The notes beneath the pieces are model-generated. The model was not told the origin of the DNA, did not search any database, and saw only the letters and a list, made by a program, of their open reading frames with translations. This document shows, one piece after another, positions 23,019 through 37,800 of a stretch of DNA of 59,506 nucleotides. Each line of letters starts with the position of its first letter. Positions within the stretch are counted from its first letter, which is position 1. The DNA lies in contig NMRA01000015.1 in the NCBI GenBank assembly GCA_002633005.1, positions 46,869-106,374 of the forward strand, written 5' to 3'. Origin of the DNA: Phoronis australis (Eukaryota > Phoronida > Phoronidae). A program made the translations under genes and the position numbers.

Positions 23019-25816
23019 GTAAGGCTGGCTTACTCATTTATGACTCAATTCTCAGTCACTGGTGACATTTCGTTAAGACTTGTGAAACACATTCTTTGCT
23101 TTAAATTTAAAAGGATCCTAAATCCTGTTTTGAACCAATACTTGTTCTGTCTCCTGCTTCGCATCAACCTTCCAAGTTAAAAGGCAGAAATGAACTAAAA
23201 ACTCATACTCCCAATGTCACAGATTGGACGTTATGGTCCTTGGTGTGGGGTCTTTTCTTACAGTTGCTGCATGTAATTTGCTGAAAGTGTAGGTCACACG
23301 TGCCCGTTAAGCGGATTTCAAGAGGAGTTTTCAAATTTTCCTCCCAACTGTTGAGGGTTGTCGAGGGTTACATAGCATTATTTTGTTTCACATAACTATA
23401 TAATTATGGGAAAGTTGTTTTTAGTATCTGTTAACAGGGCTCGACGTTATGATCGCCAGGTCGCATTTTGCTACCGTAGCCAAAATCCCAGGTCACATTT
23501 TCAAAATCCAGCTCGCATTCATAAATGCCAGGTTGCAAAAGTTTCCCGCCATATTTACGAGTCAAAACTAATTTTTTAGATCATCGAGAAAATGTTTAGA
23601 TTATGCTCTTACCTGCAGCGTTAAATACTCACAAACTTCACGTCGCAAAATTATGTTCGTAATACTGGCGTTATTGTTCTTTATGACCACTATTGAAAGG
23701 CTTTAGAGTGCAAGGTTAGTTGCCGACGTGAAAGTTGAATCTGTGCTCTCGAACCGACACATGCATTCGAGTAGCTAAGTTTGCATTGTGAAAAAGGAGA
23801 AAATACTCGTTGAAAAAGTACGTATCCACGGTTTTGCTAGGTCTGACTTAATTGCTATATGACTTATCCCAGTTGTAATGATCCAAACTAACTATGAGTG
23901 CAAACTCTCTTCATTTTTTGTTCGCAGCTCAAACTTTGCATCTTAACTCGACGTTTGAAAAACAACCTGTCGAAAAAATCCGTGAAACGTTGTCCTAGCC
24001 AAATGACGTACTCGAATGTGCGGGGATAGTTCAGTACAAATTTCACTAAAATGTGGTACTTATGCTGTTTACGTACTCAACACTTAGTTTTTCATAATGA
24101 AAAGCCTCGAAATAATTCCCGACTCCATGTGGATTTCTGTCGGGTAATTCGAGCTTGCTCCTCAATACCTTCCATGTATGGAAACTTAAGATATGTCAGT
24201 CACAAAACGACATGCATGTCACCAGTGGTAACTTTCTTTCGAAGATATAAAAAGGTTGGGGTTTGGTTTTAACATATTGAGAAAGGACGATTTTTGAAAA
24301 CTGAATTTGTTGTTGTGTAAAATGAGAATAACTCACTAATAAGCTGCGTGTTAATTTCAAACAACTCGCACGGTTGTTTGTAGTGTCCTATGATGGGCGA
24401 TAGTTTGAACTGTGAGCGCTTAATTTGAAATTCTCAAAAGTTGAGGGGGAACGCTTAGTTGCAGTGAGCTCTTACTATGAAACACTTCAAAGGTAGGGAG
24501 TAGGCGCATGCGTGTGCATAGTTGTTAACCTAAGTGTTTTGCTGTACTTACTGAAAGACTGCAATAGTAACAAATGTTATTATAATACGATTTTGCATGG
24601 CAAACTCTATCTAGTAGGGGTGACTTTCTGGCTATCATTACTACCTACACTGTACCCTTTTTAGCCACCCACAATAATTTTGTTTTTCATTGCCCGCTTC
24701 AGCCGGAACAAGATTCCTTCTGTTGGAGTCTGAAAATTGAGTTTAGTGCGTGGTCCGGGGAACGAAAAATTGGGAGAGAGCGTATGAAGAGAAAAAATAA
24801 AAGTTTGCTAACCGCAATTTTGCTTTTCCAGATTTAGTTGCTGAAAAACTGTCTACGCACATAGAATATCGACCCGAGGAACAACGGAACAGGCTGTCGT
24901 GTGACGATTAATAGGGTGGCCATGTTCACGTTTGCTGAGATAAACATTTCCAAATCACGATCGTCTGCCGTGTGACCGCTTGTGCGCTAACTACGGGATC
25001 GACCAGTGTCGCAGTGCATAAAATCATGGATGTTTTCATGGATATTTGATAATAAATAAAAAAATAAATAGAATTAGTAAAACCACCGCTGTTATGTGAC
25101 GTTTTATCACATGCTTTGCTGTGGTCCCAAACTTTCTTCGGCGCATCCGGAAATTTGCAAAAGTAGCCGAAAATGTTAGCCAATGTAACGAGTCAAAGAT
25201 CGATTCTGAATTATCCCAAGTCAGTTCACGTGACATGAATTGACAAGTCATCGGGAGGGCTGTTCTAGGTTAGTGTTCTTTTGAACTGGATTTTGCAACA
25301 ACCAAATATTGGTTGGATTACACAAATTGCTTTATATTTGCCGGTATCTGCCGAAAAGTGTGAAAATGATACGAGCTGGCAAAAATCTCAGCTCGCATTT
25401 CCAAATTTCAGGTCGCACGACCTGCAGCTCGTTAATAGGTCAAAACAGGTTTGGTGTCCTTTTAAGTTGTTGTTAGGACTATGTTACTTCCAGGTTGTTG
25501 TAGCAATTAACTGTAAAAACTTTTTTATTTTTAAAATCAAGCGGCACTGTTTTGCCTGGAACTGTTTATAAACTCCCATTCTCAAAACTCTTTAAGACAC
25601 AAACTTGATTTAAGGCAAGACTGTACTTTTTGTTAGACAGCTTGATGTAAACTCATTGGTACTCCAGGGCTCGACATTAACGAGCTGCAGGTTGCATTTG
25701 CGACCTGAAATTTGGAAATGCGATTTTTGCCAGCTCATATCAAGTCACAAAATGCGACCTAGAATTTCCAACGTATGTGAGCTGAGTTTTTACCCTTCTC
25801 GGCAGATACCACGCAC

Positions 25817-25874
<58 letters not shown>

Positions 25875-28800
25875 GTATAAGTATATGTATATATATATAA
25901 AGCAACTCGTGTAAATCCAACTGTTATTTGGTTGTTGCCAAATCAAGTTCAGAGGAACGCTAACCGAAAACAGTCCTCCCGATTTCTTGTAAGCACATTG
26001 TGGGAACATGACATAATGCAGAATCGATCGTTGACACATTTCATTGGCTAGCACTTTCGGCTACTTTTGCAAATTTCCAAATGTGCTGAAGCAAAGTTTC
26101 GAACCACGGCATAACTCGTGATAAAATGTCACAAAGCAGCAGAGTTTCTACTAATTCTTAGACGGTCAACTTGCCAACCTTTGTGGTGGAAAAACTTATT
26201 TATTTTTAACGTAAGATGTCTTTATTATCTAATATCCACGACAAATTCCCTGGTATGGCACTGCTGCACTGTTCGGTCCAGTTGTTAGCGCGCAAGCAGT
26301 CCCGGCAGACGACCATGACTTGGAAATGTGCGTCTCATTTTTTATAGAAAAAGACAGCAAACATGAAAATGACAACCCTATTAATCGCCAAATGACGGCC
26401 ACATCTTTACTTTCAGCAAAGTAGTCTTCGAGTCGTCAAGAAATTCTCAAACCGTTCACTTGTTTAATCGTTAAATCAGTACCGGGTATGTCATCTATGG
26501 GAACAGGTGGAAAAAGCAGGTGACTGAAAAATAGAAGGTCGGAGCAGTGTTGGAAAACAGTCGCCTCTAAGTTGGTCCGACATTGGGAAACAGTTGCCTC
26601 TTAGTTGGTGCAACATTGGCAAACAGTCACCTCTAAGTTGGTGCGACGTTATTGAACAGTTGCCTCTAAGTTGGTGCGATTTCGGCGAACAGTCGCCTCT
26701 AAGTTGGTGCGACGTCAGTAAAGAGTCGCTTGCAGGGTGGCGCGACGTCGATAAGTTGTCGGAATTGAATTGGCGTGACGTAGGTAAAGGGTCATATTTC
26801 CGCTGTTGGCCCCAGGTTGTACCGTCATTGGTAATTAGTCGGAAGTGCCCTTTGTCGGACCACTGTCGGTTCATCGGTCGCCCGACTTCGACGTTGTTAC
26901 GACGTTCATCGGATGGACAAAATCACATTGGTCCGACGTCAGAAACCAACGTTGGCCCGACTGGCGTCGGACCACCGTCAGCATGCTATCTGGGATAACG
27001 GACAATAAACAGTGACACTGTCACTATTTATCTCACTGTTAATTTCGATTCCACCACATTCATTTTACTTATTACCTGATAATGATACGTGTGGTCTTGA
27101 AATAAAGCGAATATTTTAACCTGTTTGTCCATTATAAATGTCTCTTTCCGTTTTGCTTCATAACTGTATGCTGGAAGGTTGTATGGAAAGTCCAAATGTG
27201 TATATATCAAACTGTCACAAAAAGCACAATCCTGCCTTCAACCAAGATTGTGCCAAGGAAGGGCTGCTAATGAAAGTCTCAAAGATTGAACAAGTTACTG
27301 TTGTGCAATAAGTCTCAACTTAGTTCTAATCTTAAAATCTGATTTATTAGCTTTGAATGTAACGGATGATAATTCAAAGTAAATGGTATTGATATGACAG
27401 CTATAAATCCGCATTCCATCCATGATTGGTCTCAACTAAATGCTAATATGACAGTTATAAATCTGCACTCCATCCATGATTTGTCTTAAGCAAATGCTAA
27501 TATGACAGCTATAAATCTGCATTCCATCCATGATTGGTCTCAATTAAATGCCATTCTGACAACTATAAACCCGCATTCCATCTATGATTGGTCTCAACTA
27601 AATGCTAATATGACAACTATAAACCCGCATTCCATCTATGATTGGTCTCAACTAAATGCCAATCTGACAGTTGTAAATCCGCACTCCATCCATGATTGGT
27701 CTCAATTAAATGCCATTCTGACAACTATAAACCCGCACTCCATCCATGATTGGTCTCAACTAAATGCCAATATGACAACTATAAACCCACATTCCATCCA
27801 AGTCTCAACTTTTTCCTGAAACGTTGATTTCTTGGTTTACAAAGATTACTGACACTTCATTATATAACTTGAGACCATGGTGCATACAATGACACGGTAT
27901 GACAAGCCAATTAGAACCTGCTCGCAACCAATAACCAACTGTCAGTTTATTCAAAGCCTAGCAATAAAATCTAATGTGAATAAGGTACAATTTGAGACCA
28001 AAACTAATTGATCTGAATCAACATTTGGTTTTTGTGATGGAAGACGGGTTTATTGCCACTCTAACTTGGGATAAAATTAAAGTTGTTCTGGCTACCAAAG
28101 AAATGTTACAATTTCTGTTTTTTATGTATTTTGCTTTTATTTGTTTCAGGGTTGATGTGGTTCTACCTGGCCCATTACAGTGTCAGCAAATTCTTGACAA
28201 CAACATGTTGTTGGAGAACGTAAGAGTTTAAAGTGGCTATGAACCCACGTTCTGTTAAGGAAACAAAGCTTTAATTTAGATAATTTACTGAGCTATAAAA
28301 TTGGTTTCGATTGATTCCTTATTCAGATGGGAAGTGATTGAAACCATGAACACAGGATTCGACTTGGTAACACAACGGTCTCATCACCGGTGCTTATTAA
28401 TTCGCTGTTAATCCAAATACTAGCGTGACACTGTGGCGATTACGAAAAAAGTTTGAGAACGTGCATTTCATTTGTATAGTGAAACTGCGATCAAGCGTGG
28501 CAAATATTTTGAGTCCGTGATTATGACTGCCCAGAAAACGTGCGAGATATTCACAAACCATCCACATCGATAACTATAGACTGCGACATCAGTCAATACA
28601 TTACACCGGTGGCAGTTTTAAACGATGTGTTCATGCAAAAAGCGCACTGTTCGAAATGTGAGAATTGCGGCCAATGCCGCTAAAATCGACATGTCTGAAT
28701 TTTGAGAGATATATTGAATGCCAAATTCAACCCTGTCTCAAAGTTCAGAATCAAAAAATTCAGTTTTGGGTTGGTATAAGTGTTCAAAATTTGGGATACT

Positions 28801-31800
28801 GTCCTAAATTTGGAAATTTTTACTGTACATATTTTCTGCCGGAAAGCAAAAAACCTGTAGAATTGATTTTAATCTTTTTACCTGTCTATTATCAATTACA
28901 TCACGCGGCCATGTCTTTTAAGTGAAATGTAGCAAACAAGAAAAGTACATTTATATGAAAACAGCCTTACCAATAAGCTGATCAAATTTTATTTGATATA
29001 TATGTTCAGTTCCAGATCACAAAAGCTGTTACAGTTTTCAGCATATTTTGTTTTTGTTTTCATGAATATCATAAAGTCCTATTATTTGATAGCTCGACTA
29101 TCGTGGAAAAGTGAAACATTTTATAAACGATTCTTAACACAGTTTTTGAGAACAGTGCATAAAGCATAGGACCAATATCAAATATGTCTATTACTCCCAG
29201 ATAAAGCGTAGTATCTGAAACACTGCGATATGAATCCAGTCGGCCATTTCAGCTCGTAAAATATGAGATGACAGTGTGGTCTGAGATTTTGTGAGCTTGA
29301 TCTCGAGCAGTGCAAACAACCATCAGTTCTGTCGAAGCTCTGAAATCACAATACAACAAACTGTCAGTTGTGTAGAAGCCCTGGAATCGCAATACTACAA
29401 ACTGTCAGTTGTGTGGAAGCACTGGAATCACAATACAACAAACTTTCAGTTGTGTGGAAGCCTTGGAATCACAATACATGAAACTGTCAGTTGTGTGGAA
29501 GCCCTGGAATCACAATACAAAATTGTGTGGAAGCCCTGGAATCACAATACAACAAACTGTCAGTTGTGTGGAAGCCCCGGAATCACAATACAACAGTCAG
29601 TTGTGTGGAAGCCCTGGAGTCACCTCTAATTTGACTACTAGTAATGAACAATTTGTTGCCAATTTCATAATTGTATGTGACCTATATAAAAAATATTTTT
29701 GTACACAAACCATGGGTTTAATACTACTTTTGACCTTAAGCATCTGCCTGCGTCACTGCTAACAATTTCTTCTTTCGAAAACGATGTAAACATATCTAAG
29801 GTAGTTGTTTTTAACAAGGTGGTTGGCAACTTTGCAACAGTCACCTGACCTATGCGATTTTAACTGGTTAAGAAAAGATTTAATTTCCAATGGCAAGTGC
29901 AGCTTTGAGCTGTTGCTTTCGTTGCCCTTGGCCTGTTACATATTCATACGAGAAATGATTTCTGGGCTTGGCAAGAACTGATAATTTGTTACATTACTTG
30001 CCACATAAAATGAGCCACATGTCAAGCTAACTTAATGGCCCTGTTGCCATGTAATGGAAATTGTCAGTTCCTTTTAAGTACAGAAATCACTATCACTCAA
30101 AAGGAAGATAGGCTGTTAGTAGCTTAATTGCATAACCTTTGTTTCAATCTCTAGCTGTTGCTCTAACGTGTTGTGGCATTTCAGATGATGTGGTTCAGTA
30201 GTGGTGGAACGAAGTCTGTGCTGCACACAGACTCTGTAGACAACATCAACTGCCTGTTCAGAGGAGAGAAAACATTTGTCATGATAGATCCTGACAAGTA
30301 TGCAGACAAGGTATTATACATGTTCAGTTAGTCATATCTAGTTGAAACAGTTTCGTAGTTAGTGAAAATAAGGTCAACTGAAGGTCAAAAAGTTTTCGGT
30401 CTTGACGTGATTTTTAATACGAATTCCAAAGCCTTATTTTCGAATATAATCTCAACCTTAAAATGGAACTTACATGCTAATTCCTTATCTCTGATTGCCA
30501 TGTCAAATTAGTTGAAAACACAACATACAGGGACGGTGTGAATGTGAAGTACATTGAAAATTGTTGAATGTTTTTAAGAACGATTGTGTCAAAAACAATC
30601 TGCCGTAAATCACTCAACTGTGTCCAGTAAGTATCGTGATGTGGTGTTGGGCAGTAATACTGCATGATGCGGGCTGTGTTAGCGCCTCAGGTGCATCATG
30701 AGTGCAAAGGTCACCTATTTGCAGATTTTTTGTTTTCAATGAATACAACTGCACTTTGTTTAGCATAGTTAATATTCAAATAGCATTGTCCTTTAGTTCC
30801 TGTTACATTAGCATAGTTAGGAGCATGCAATATAAGGCCACGGTCTTGTGTACAGTTCCGCTGTTGCTTTCTGTGTTTGCCAATAATTACCATGATTTGA
30901 TGATGCCATGTTGACATGGTTTCTTGGTTTTTCAATAACCATTTTATCAGCATTGTGACTTGTTTCATGAAAGATTTAGCTTCATTTGGGAGTGGACTCC
31001 AGCAAGCATTAGAAACTCCAATAAGTCGAGGTGCTCTTGAGCTGGTTTGTTCAGTTAAGAAAAGCCGCTCCACCTACTCGTTTTGAAAGAAGTTTCGAGG
31101 GTTACTACGGTAGATCTGAATTCACCCAAAAACGCGTGCATTACTGAGGAGCATATCTCAGCGGCCCGTTTAATTTAAAGCCGTGTGTTCCGTTGTAACT
31201 GATCCTATGAGTAGGGGGGAAGTGAATTCGGCCATTTTGCTTTTGGATCGGTGATTTTGTCGTCCTGAATGTCAAGTTTAAAATTTTTAACGCATGTGAA
31301 AGTTTAATTTGTGAAATAAAACTCATATTAATAGATCCTGAAACACTCAGTATCCCAAACGTTTACACAAACTTCAACTGCATTTTCATACTCTGCTCAC
31401 ATAAGATAGGCCCTATCAAGGAGTGTGAAAGTTATTTTTTCACGAAAATAAGGTCGAATTTCATTAATCTGGACAAAAATTTTTATTCTTTCGCTTGAAA
31501 TTCTGTTTTTGTAAAATTTTTAATTAAATTGGAAATTTCTACATCAGAAAAAATTAGAATTCTTTGTTCGGCTTTGTGAGCTGCGGCACCCTCCCTAATA
31601 CAGTGTGAGCGTGAACTCCTGCATTTTTACGGGAATAAAGTGCTATATGTATTCACAACACATCTTGTTTTGAAGTAATCATGCTGACTATCCGCAAAAA
31701 TCATAGCAAATAAGAACCACGTGACCTCAGTTTTCTGATCAATTTGATCATGATGGTAATGCGCGTAACTGAATAAAACCAACACATCAGGCATAATATC

Positions 31801-34800
31801 TTTATTAAAGTCTCATACACTGCTAAAAACAATGTATTGGATGAAACTTAAGAATTATGTATCTCTATCAAAGTAAAAGTACAATGGTTGCACCTTATTA
31901 GCGACCGCATAGTATGAACACAGTAACATCCATGTGTTTGGATTGAATAGGTTGTCTTAACTTCGATTGTAGTTAGGTGATGTTAATGATTCAAAAACTA
32001 AACACGATCAGCATTTGACAAGGACTTCAGAAATGTTATTGGTTTATGTTCAAACAACTTATAACTTCCATTTTTAACAGCGCAGCTCAGTCGGGTTATA
32101 GATAAGATTATCGATTTGAGCAATTATTGAACAAAAGAAAGCTGACCCTCCAACCATCAATGCCAGAATGGAGTTAATCAGTCAATAATATGTAAGATAT
32201 TGGCTACAGCAGTCATCCGCCCAACTTGTTGTACTATACAACCGTACAAGTTGGACTCAACTGGAGAACACCGAAATGCATTGAGTTATGCCCTGTGGAA
32301 TAGTAAAGATTGACTTGTAATTATTCTGACACTGGATGCGAGTTAAAAGAACCGACAAAAAGACAAAAACAAGTGTGAGACATTAATTACACAACAGCAA
32401 GGAATGGCAGCTTGTGGAGATGCTTTTCAATGATCTGTACATCAAAAAATGGTTTTTCTTTATTAATTATGTCGTTGTTTTTAACAACAGGTTGATATTG
32501 ATCACCCTGAGGGTTCCTATAGCGGTGTAGATGTGGACAGGTAGGTTAGTTTTTGTCTTATATACGTGCGTTCAGGATTGTGTGCTTGTTGGGCCTACAT
32601 CCGATTTTGGGCACGTGCAATCATGAAAAATGCTTGAGTAAAATCAAGATCTAGTTTTCAAATATTAATATTATACTTTTCTTATCCGTGCTTTTGAATT
32701 ACCTACAAGTAAGGAGTGTTGGAGTAGAGTGTGAATAGGAGAGGGGGAAGTACTTGAAATAAAAATTATGGGTGCTTGTGATTAGAATACCAGTAACTAA
32801 AAATTAGAGCTTGTTCTTGTAAAAAATAATATATTTCCGGTTGTTGGTGTTTTTTATCCATTAATTTGTTTCAATTGGTATTATGACCACTCAAAAATAC
32901 ACAGGCATAACCCATATACTATCTACATCTTTTATAGCCTGTTCCACACAACAATACACAAACATAACCCATATACTATCTACAACTTTTATGACCTGTT
33001 CCACTCAACAATACGCAAACATAACCCATATACTATCTACAACTTTTATGACCTGTTCCACACAATACACAAACATAACCCATATACTATCTACAACTTT
33101 TATGACCTGTTCCACTCAACAATACACAAACATAACTCATATACTATCTACAACTTTTATGACCTGTTCCACACAATACACAAACATAACCCATATACTA
33201 TCTACAACTTTTATAACCTGTTCCACACAACAATACACAAACATAACCCACATACTATCTACAACTTTTTATGACCTGTTCCACTCAACAATACACAGAC
33301 AAAATCCATGCACTATCTACAAGTATAATTTTCATGGAAAGTTATTTTTGTTGATAAAGTGAAGCAAATGAAATTTCAGCTGTCTGACATACTGTGTCCC
33401 AAAGTGAGCATAAACCACTGGGTGTACTTGATGGAACTTGTTATGTTTGGCACTGATGAGTGGGAATGGCTGTTAGTGGTAGCAATGTCTCAACAAACTG
33501 TGTTGCCACACAATAGATTGACTGGCAATAGTCTCATATTCAAGTTGTGTACCATAGTCACCAATAGACAATATTTTGAAACAACTGTGGCCATTCGCAA
33601 CAATGTTAAAAGCCGTTGAAAAACGCTTAAGAGAAGAGCTGTTTTAGCAATTACTTTTGTCCAAAATTTGTAAGATTTTATCATACTAAAAATGGAAAAG
33701 AAGTCAATCAGGACATTCAGTTTAAGATCCTTTTCTTGTGTTTAGTTTGTGGCTGTGAGATAAATTTTTGATGTTTGTAATGAAGTTTGTCAGCTCTTGA
33801 AAGATCAAAAATTGTCACTTTCAGCAAAGTGATTCCGTTATGGTAATCTGCAATGACTGGTTTGTGATTTGTTTGTATTATTTGCTTTGGAGTGTGGCCA
33901 GTTGATACAATACATCACACTGCTGTGATCATGGCATATCTTATCTGAATTGGACTTGATGAGGAAATTTACAGAATTACATGAATGGACTGTTGATGTA
34001 AGTGCACTTTTGCACATGCATCAGCCCCTTTATAAACAAATCATATTTACTCATCATCCCCTTTACAAACAAATCGTATTCACTCACCAATCTTTTGCTA
34101 ATTGTTGATCTATGATGAGGTAAATATTGCCTCTTTTGAAGTTTTCTGACTCCACAGTTAATAACGCTACATTGACAATTCATGGTCAAGGCTTTCTCTT
34201 GGTACAAATGGCAAGTGTTCATTGGAAATGACCCGATATGTCATTGCTGGGTTCAAATTGTTTGTAATTTAAAGTGTCACATAACTGGCATCATATTTTT
34301 CAATAAATCTTGTATGTATTTGTCTATGAAGCATAGTTTGGTGTTGCATCAAAACCTTCCCATACCATTTATTTTTGGTTATGAAATGAAATTACTGCAC
34401 AGTAATAAGTTGTCAGTTGATTACGCTTGTTAGTTGACTAATGTTTTACACATTGCTTGTATTGGTGCTATGATGAATGTTATTATGCAGCCGATTCCAC
34501 TAGTCAATTGACATTCAACAAAAAATGGACAAAAAATTCTTGGTTTTCTCTTAGCCAAAGTGTGTGCAAAACAGCTATCATAGAGCAAACTTCTAGAATT
34601 TTTAGTAGTTTGATAATCTGTTCAGCATTTGACATGGAAAGATTGTCATTTGTTTTCTTGCTAAATTGATTGAGATTATCGTAAATAAATATACAAATTC
34701 TCTGATTTCCAGTAAGCGTAATATTAGTGTTATATGAAGTTTGATATTCCTTGATAGTTGCTTTGTTCTGTTCCAGTGTTGACTATACTAAGTACCCTGG

Positions 34801-37800
34801 TCTGGCTCAAGTGGAGTTCATCACAGTACACATGACAGCTGGCGATTGCTTGTACATTCCCTTCAAATGGTCAGTACCAATAGGAAATCATTTGGAACTT
34901 TGTAATTTTACGTTTAACTTAATTCTACACGTCTTGTTTCGCACAACATTAACTATTGAACATGTTTTCCTGATAGTCGGTGTTATCCTGTCCCAAAAGA
35001 GTACTTTACCCCATCATTGATCATACTCTCTTGAGCATATGGCTAAGTAACACAAAACTCGTCCAGGTCACCACTTCCATTTCATGTTTACACGGTTAGA
35101 CATACCATATGATTGGATGACATATATGTATGTGAATGCAGCCATGGAATACGCTGTGAAATACGCCATCGAATACAGGAAAACAAAGCCAATCTGTATT
35201 CAATGGATGAGACCGTATTTCATGGTTGATGTACAGTCTCTTGGTAAAGTAAATATGCGTGTACAGCAGCAAATTTGGTTAGTCTTCTTAATTTTGGCAA
35301 ACTAAAACATTCATTTAAAACTTTCTTGAAAAAGCAATTTAACTGTTCTAAAAACTAAACTTTCAGCAAAGATACTCTAGAAACAACAAATATCAGGACT
35401 TGTTCTGATGGCAGATGACATTAACAATGCCCTGACCAAGTCACTAGATATTTCCTGCCCCAAACGCTGTATTAAGGTCACTGGGAAACCAAAACAACAG
35501 ATTTGGTGGATCAAAGAACTGGCAGCACTTCGGGGTAAGGCACGTAAAGCTCACAGAGCGGCAATTCGGACTGACACTGACGAGTGCTGGGATGCGTATC
35601 ATCTTGCCTATCGTATGTTTAAGTCTGCCACACACAAAGCAAAGCGCAACTTCTGTAGGAATTTCTGTCAGCAAACTAACAGCCTCTCTGCATCTGCAAA
35701 GCTGGTGCAATTGCAGAAGAACCACTCCTCCAGACTCGAGGTCTTTCAACGAGAGGATGGCTCATACACACGCTCCGCCGAGGAAACACTCGAAGTCATG
35801 ATGGGTAAGCACTATCGTGATAGTGTAAACCTGTCGAACCAATGTTCAGAAGTGACGGACTCCGAGGAATGTGAACCATTAGCTTATGCTGATGTTGAAA
35901 ACATAGCCACACTACATCTCGTGGAGATAGCTCTAAAGTCTTTTAAACCATGGAAGTCCCCAGGACTAGACAGGATATATCCTATAATGTTGCAAGAGGC
36001 TGGGATACCACTATTCCAAATACAGCAACTTACAAAGCCAGTCTTAGACTAGGTTATATCCCCAAGACTATGACTGAAGCTAGGGTAGTCTTCATTCCTA
36101 AACCAGGGAAGAACTCGTACCTTTTGGCTGAATCATTTAGGCCTATAACCTTAACATCCTTTCTTCTCAAAGGGCTGGAAAGGCTCATTCTGTGGCATCT
36201 TGATAAACAAGGAATACAGAACAATTAATTCAGAACAACCAGTATGCTTATAGGTCTGGCTTCTCTACGGAGACCTCTCTACATCATCTGGTTGCTAGAC
36301 TGGAAAGGGCTGTTTTTAATAAACAATTTGCCCTCTGTGCCTTCATTGATGTTGTTGGTGCTTTCAGCAATATTAAGCATGATGCGATCCGGATTGCACT
36401 AAACCACTGACTTTAAAGTGAATAGGTGTCTTACCAGGTGGATCATTAACATGCTTGGAGGTCAATCTGTGACTGCCTGTCTAGACGATGTGAGAGTGGC
36501 GGTTCACATCACCAGAGGAACACCTCAGGGTGGCGCTACCTCACCCACCCTCTTTAACATGGTTATAGATGGTTTGCTTCAACAATTATCCAATTATCTA
36601 CTGACATGGGTCCAAGCTTGTATGTTCAAGCCTATGCAGATGATATTGTTCTCAGCATTGATCCTGACACACGTCGCTATCTTGCTCACAGAGCACTGAA
36701 TACAACAGCCACATGGGCTAAGTCAGTTGGCTTAGAAATTAGTGGTAGCAAAACAAAAGTGATTATGTTCACTTGGAGGCTTAAATGGTCATTGCGGCCT
36801 TTAACGCTGAATGGTAAACATCTTGACCTTGTAGACAAGGCAACTTACCTAGGTGTCATTTTACACCATCGTCTTTCCTGGATTCCGCATATTACAGAAA
36901 AAATCTCAAAAGCCAAATCTGAATTGGTGAGATGCAGTTGTGCGGTGGGGAAAACTTGGGGAATGTCTCCCAAGAATATGTTCTGGGTTTATACTGCTGT
37001 TATCCAACCTATAATGTCCTATGCTTCGTCAGTATGGGTAACAGCATTAAAACAGATTACAATTATCAACAAACTTAGGCAGCTGCAACGTCTAGCTTGT
37101 CTGTGCGTAACCTCTGCTTTTCCAGGAACGCCTTCTGCAGCCTTAGAAATGCTAATCGGTCTACCACCACTATACATATACCATGAGGGTGAAGCTGCAT
37201 GTGCTGCACTTCGTCTCAGATATAATGGCCAGTGGGTGAAAACTCACATCCCTGACTGTGTTGCACACAGAAGCCACAGGAATGTTTGCAATAAACTAAT
37301 GGCCAAGACTGGGCCACTATGGAACATGCCTAGTGATGTCTAGGTCACAGCTTTAAATCATACATGGATGGCCTACCGCAGAACACAAGAATGAGGTGGT
37401 TCGTTTTACTGATGGCTCTAAACTGGAAAATGGCCAGACAGGTGCTGGAGTCTACTTTCCAAGCCTTCCTGTTGCAGATGCAGAAAACTGGGTATCGCTA
37501 GGCAATTTTGCCACCGTGTTTCAGGCTGAGATCACTGCAATTAATAGAGCTGCTCAACTGGCACGACAATATAACACTGAGCTTGGCAATCAGCCGATTA
37601 CCATCTTTTCAGATAGCCAGGCAGCAATAAAAGCCCTAAAGAAACTAAGGGTCAACTCTTGTTGTGTTAATGCTTGTATTAATGAGCTTAACAAGCTTGC
37701 AATTGAAAGAACCGTCAATATACGCTGGGTTAGGGCCCATGTGGGAATTGATTGCAATGAGAATGCAGACAGACTCTCAAAGATAAGAGCAAGCGTTCTG

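Noticed and set aside
25740-26054. Minus-strand 104-codon frame
   Set aside because: Driven by the (AT)n microsatellite, which translates as Ile-Tyr repeats.
29291-29762. 112- and 117-codon frames reading 'VSCVEALESQY' repeats
   Set aside because: Translation of the 41-bp minisatellite in two frames; no coding evidence.
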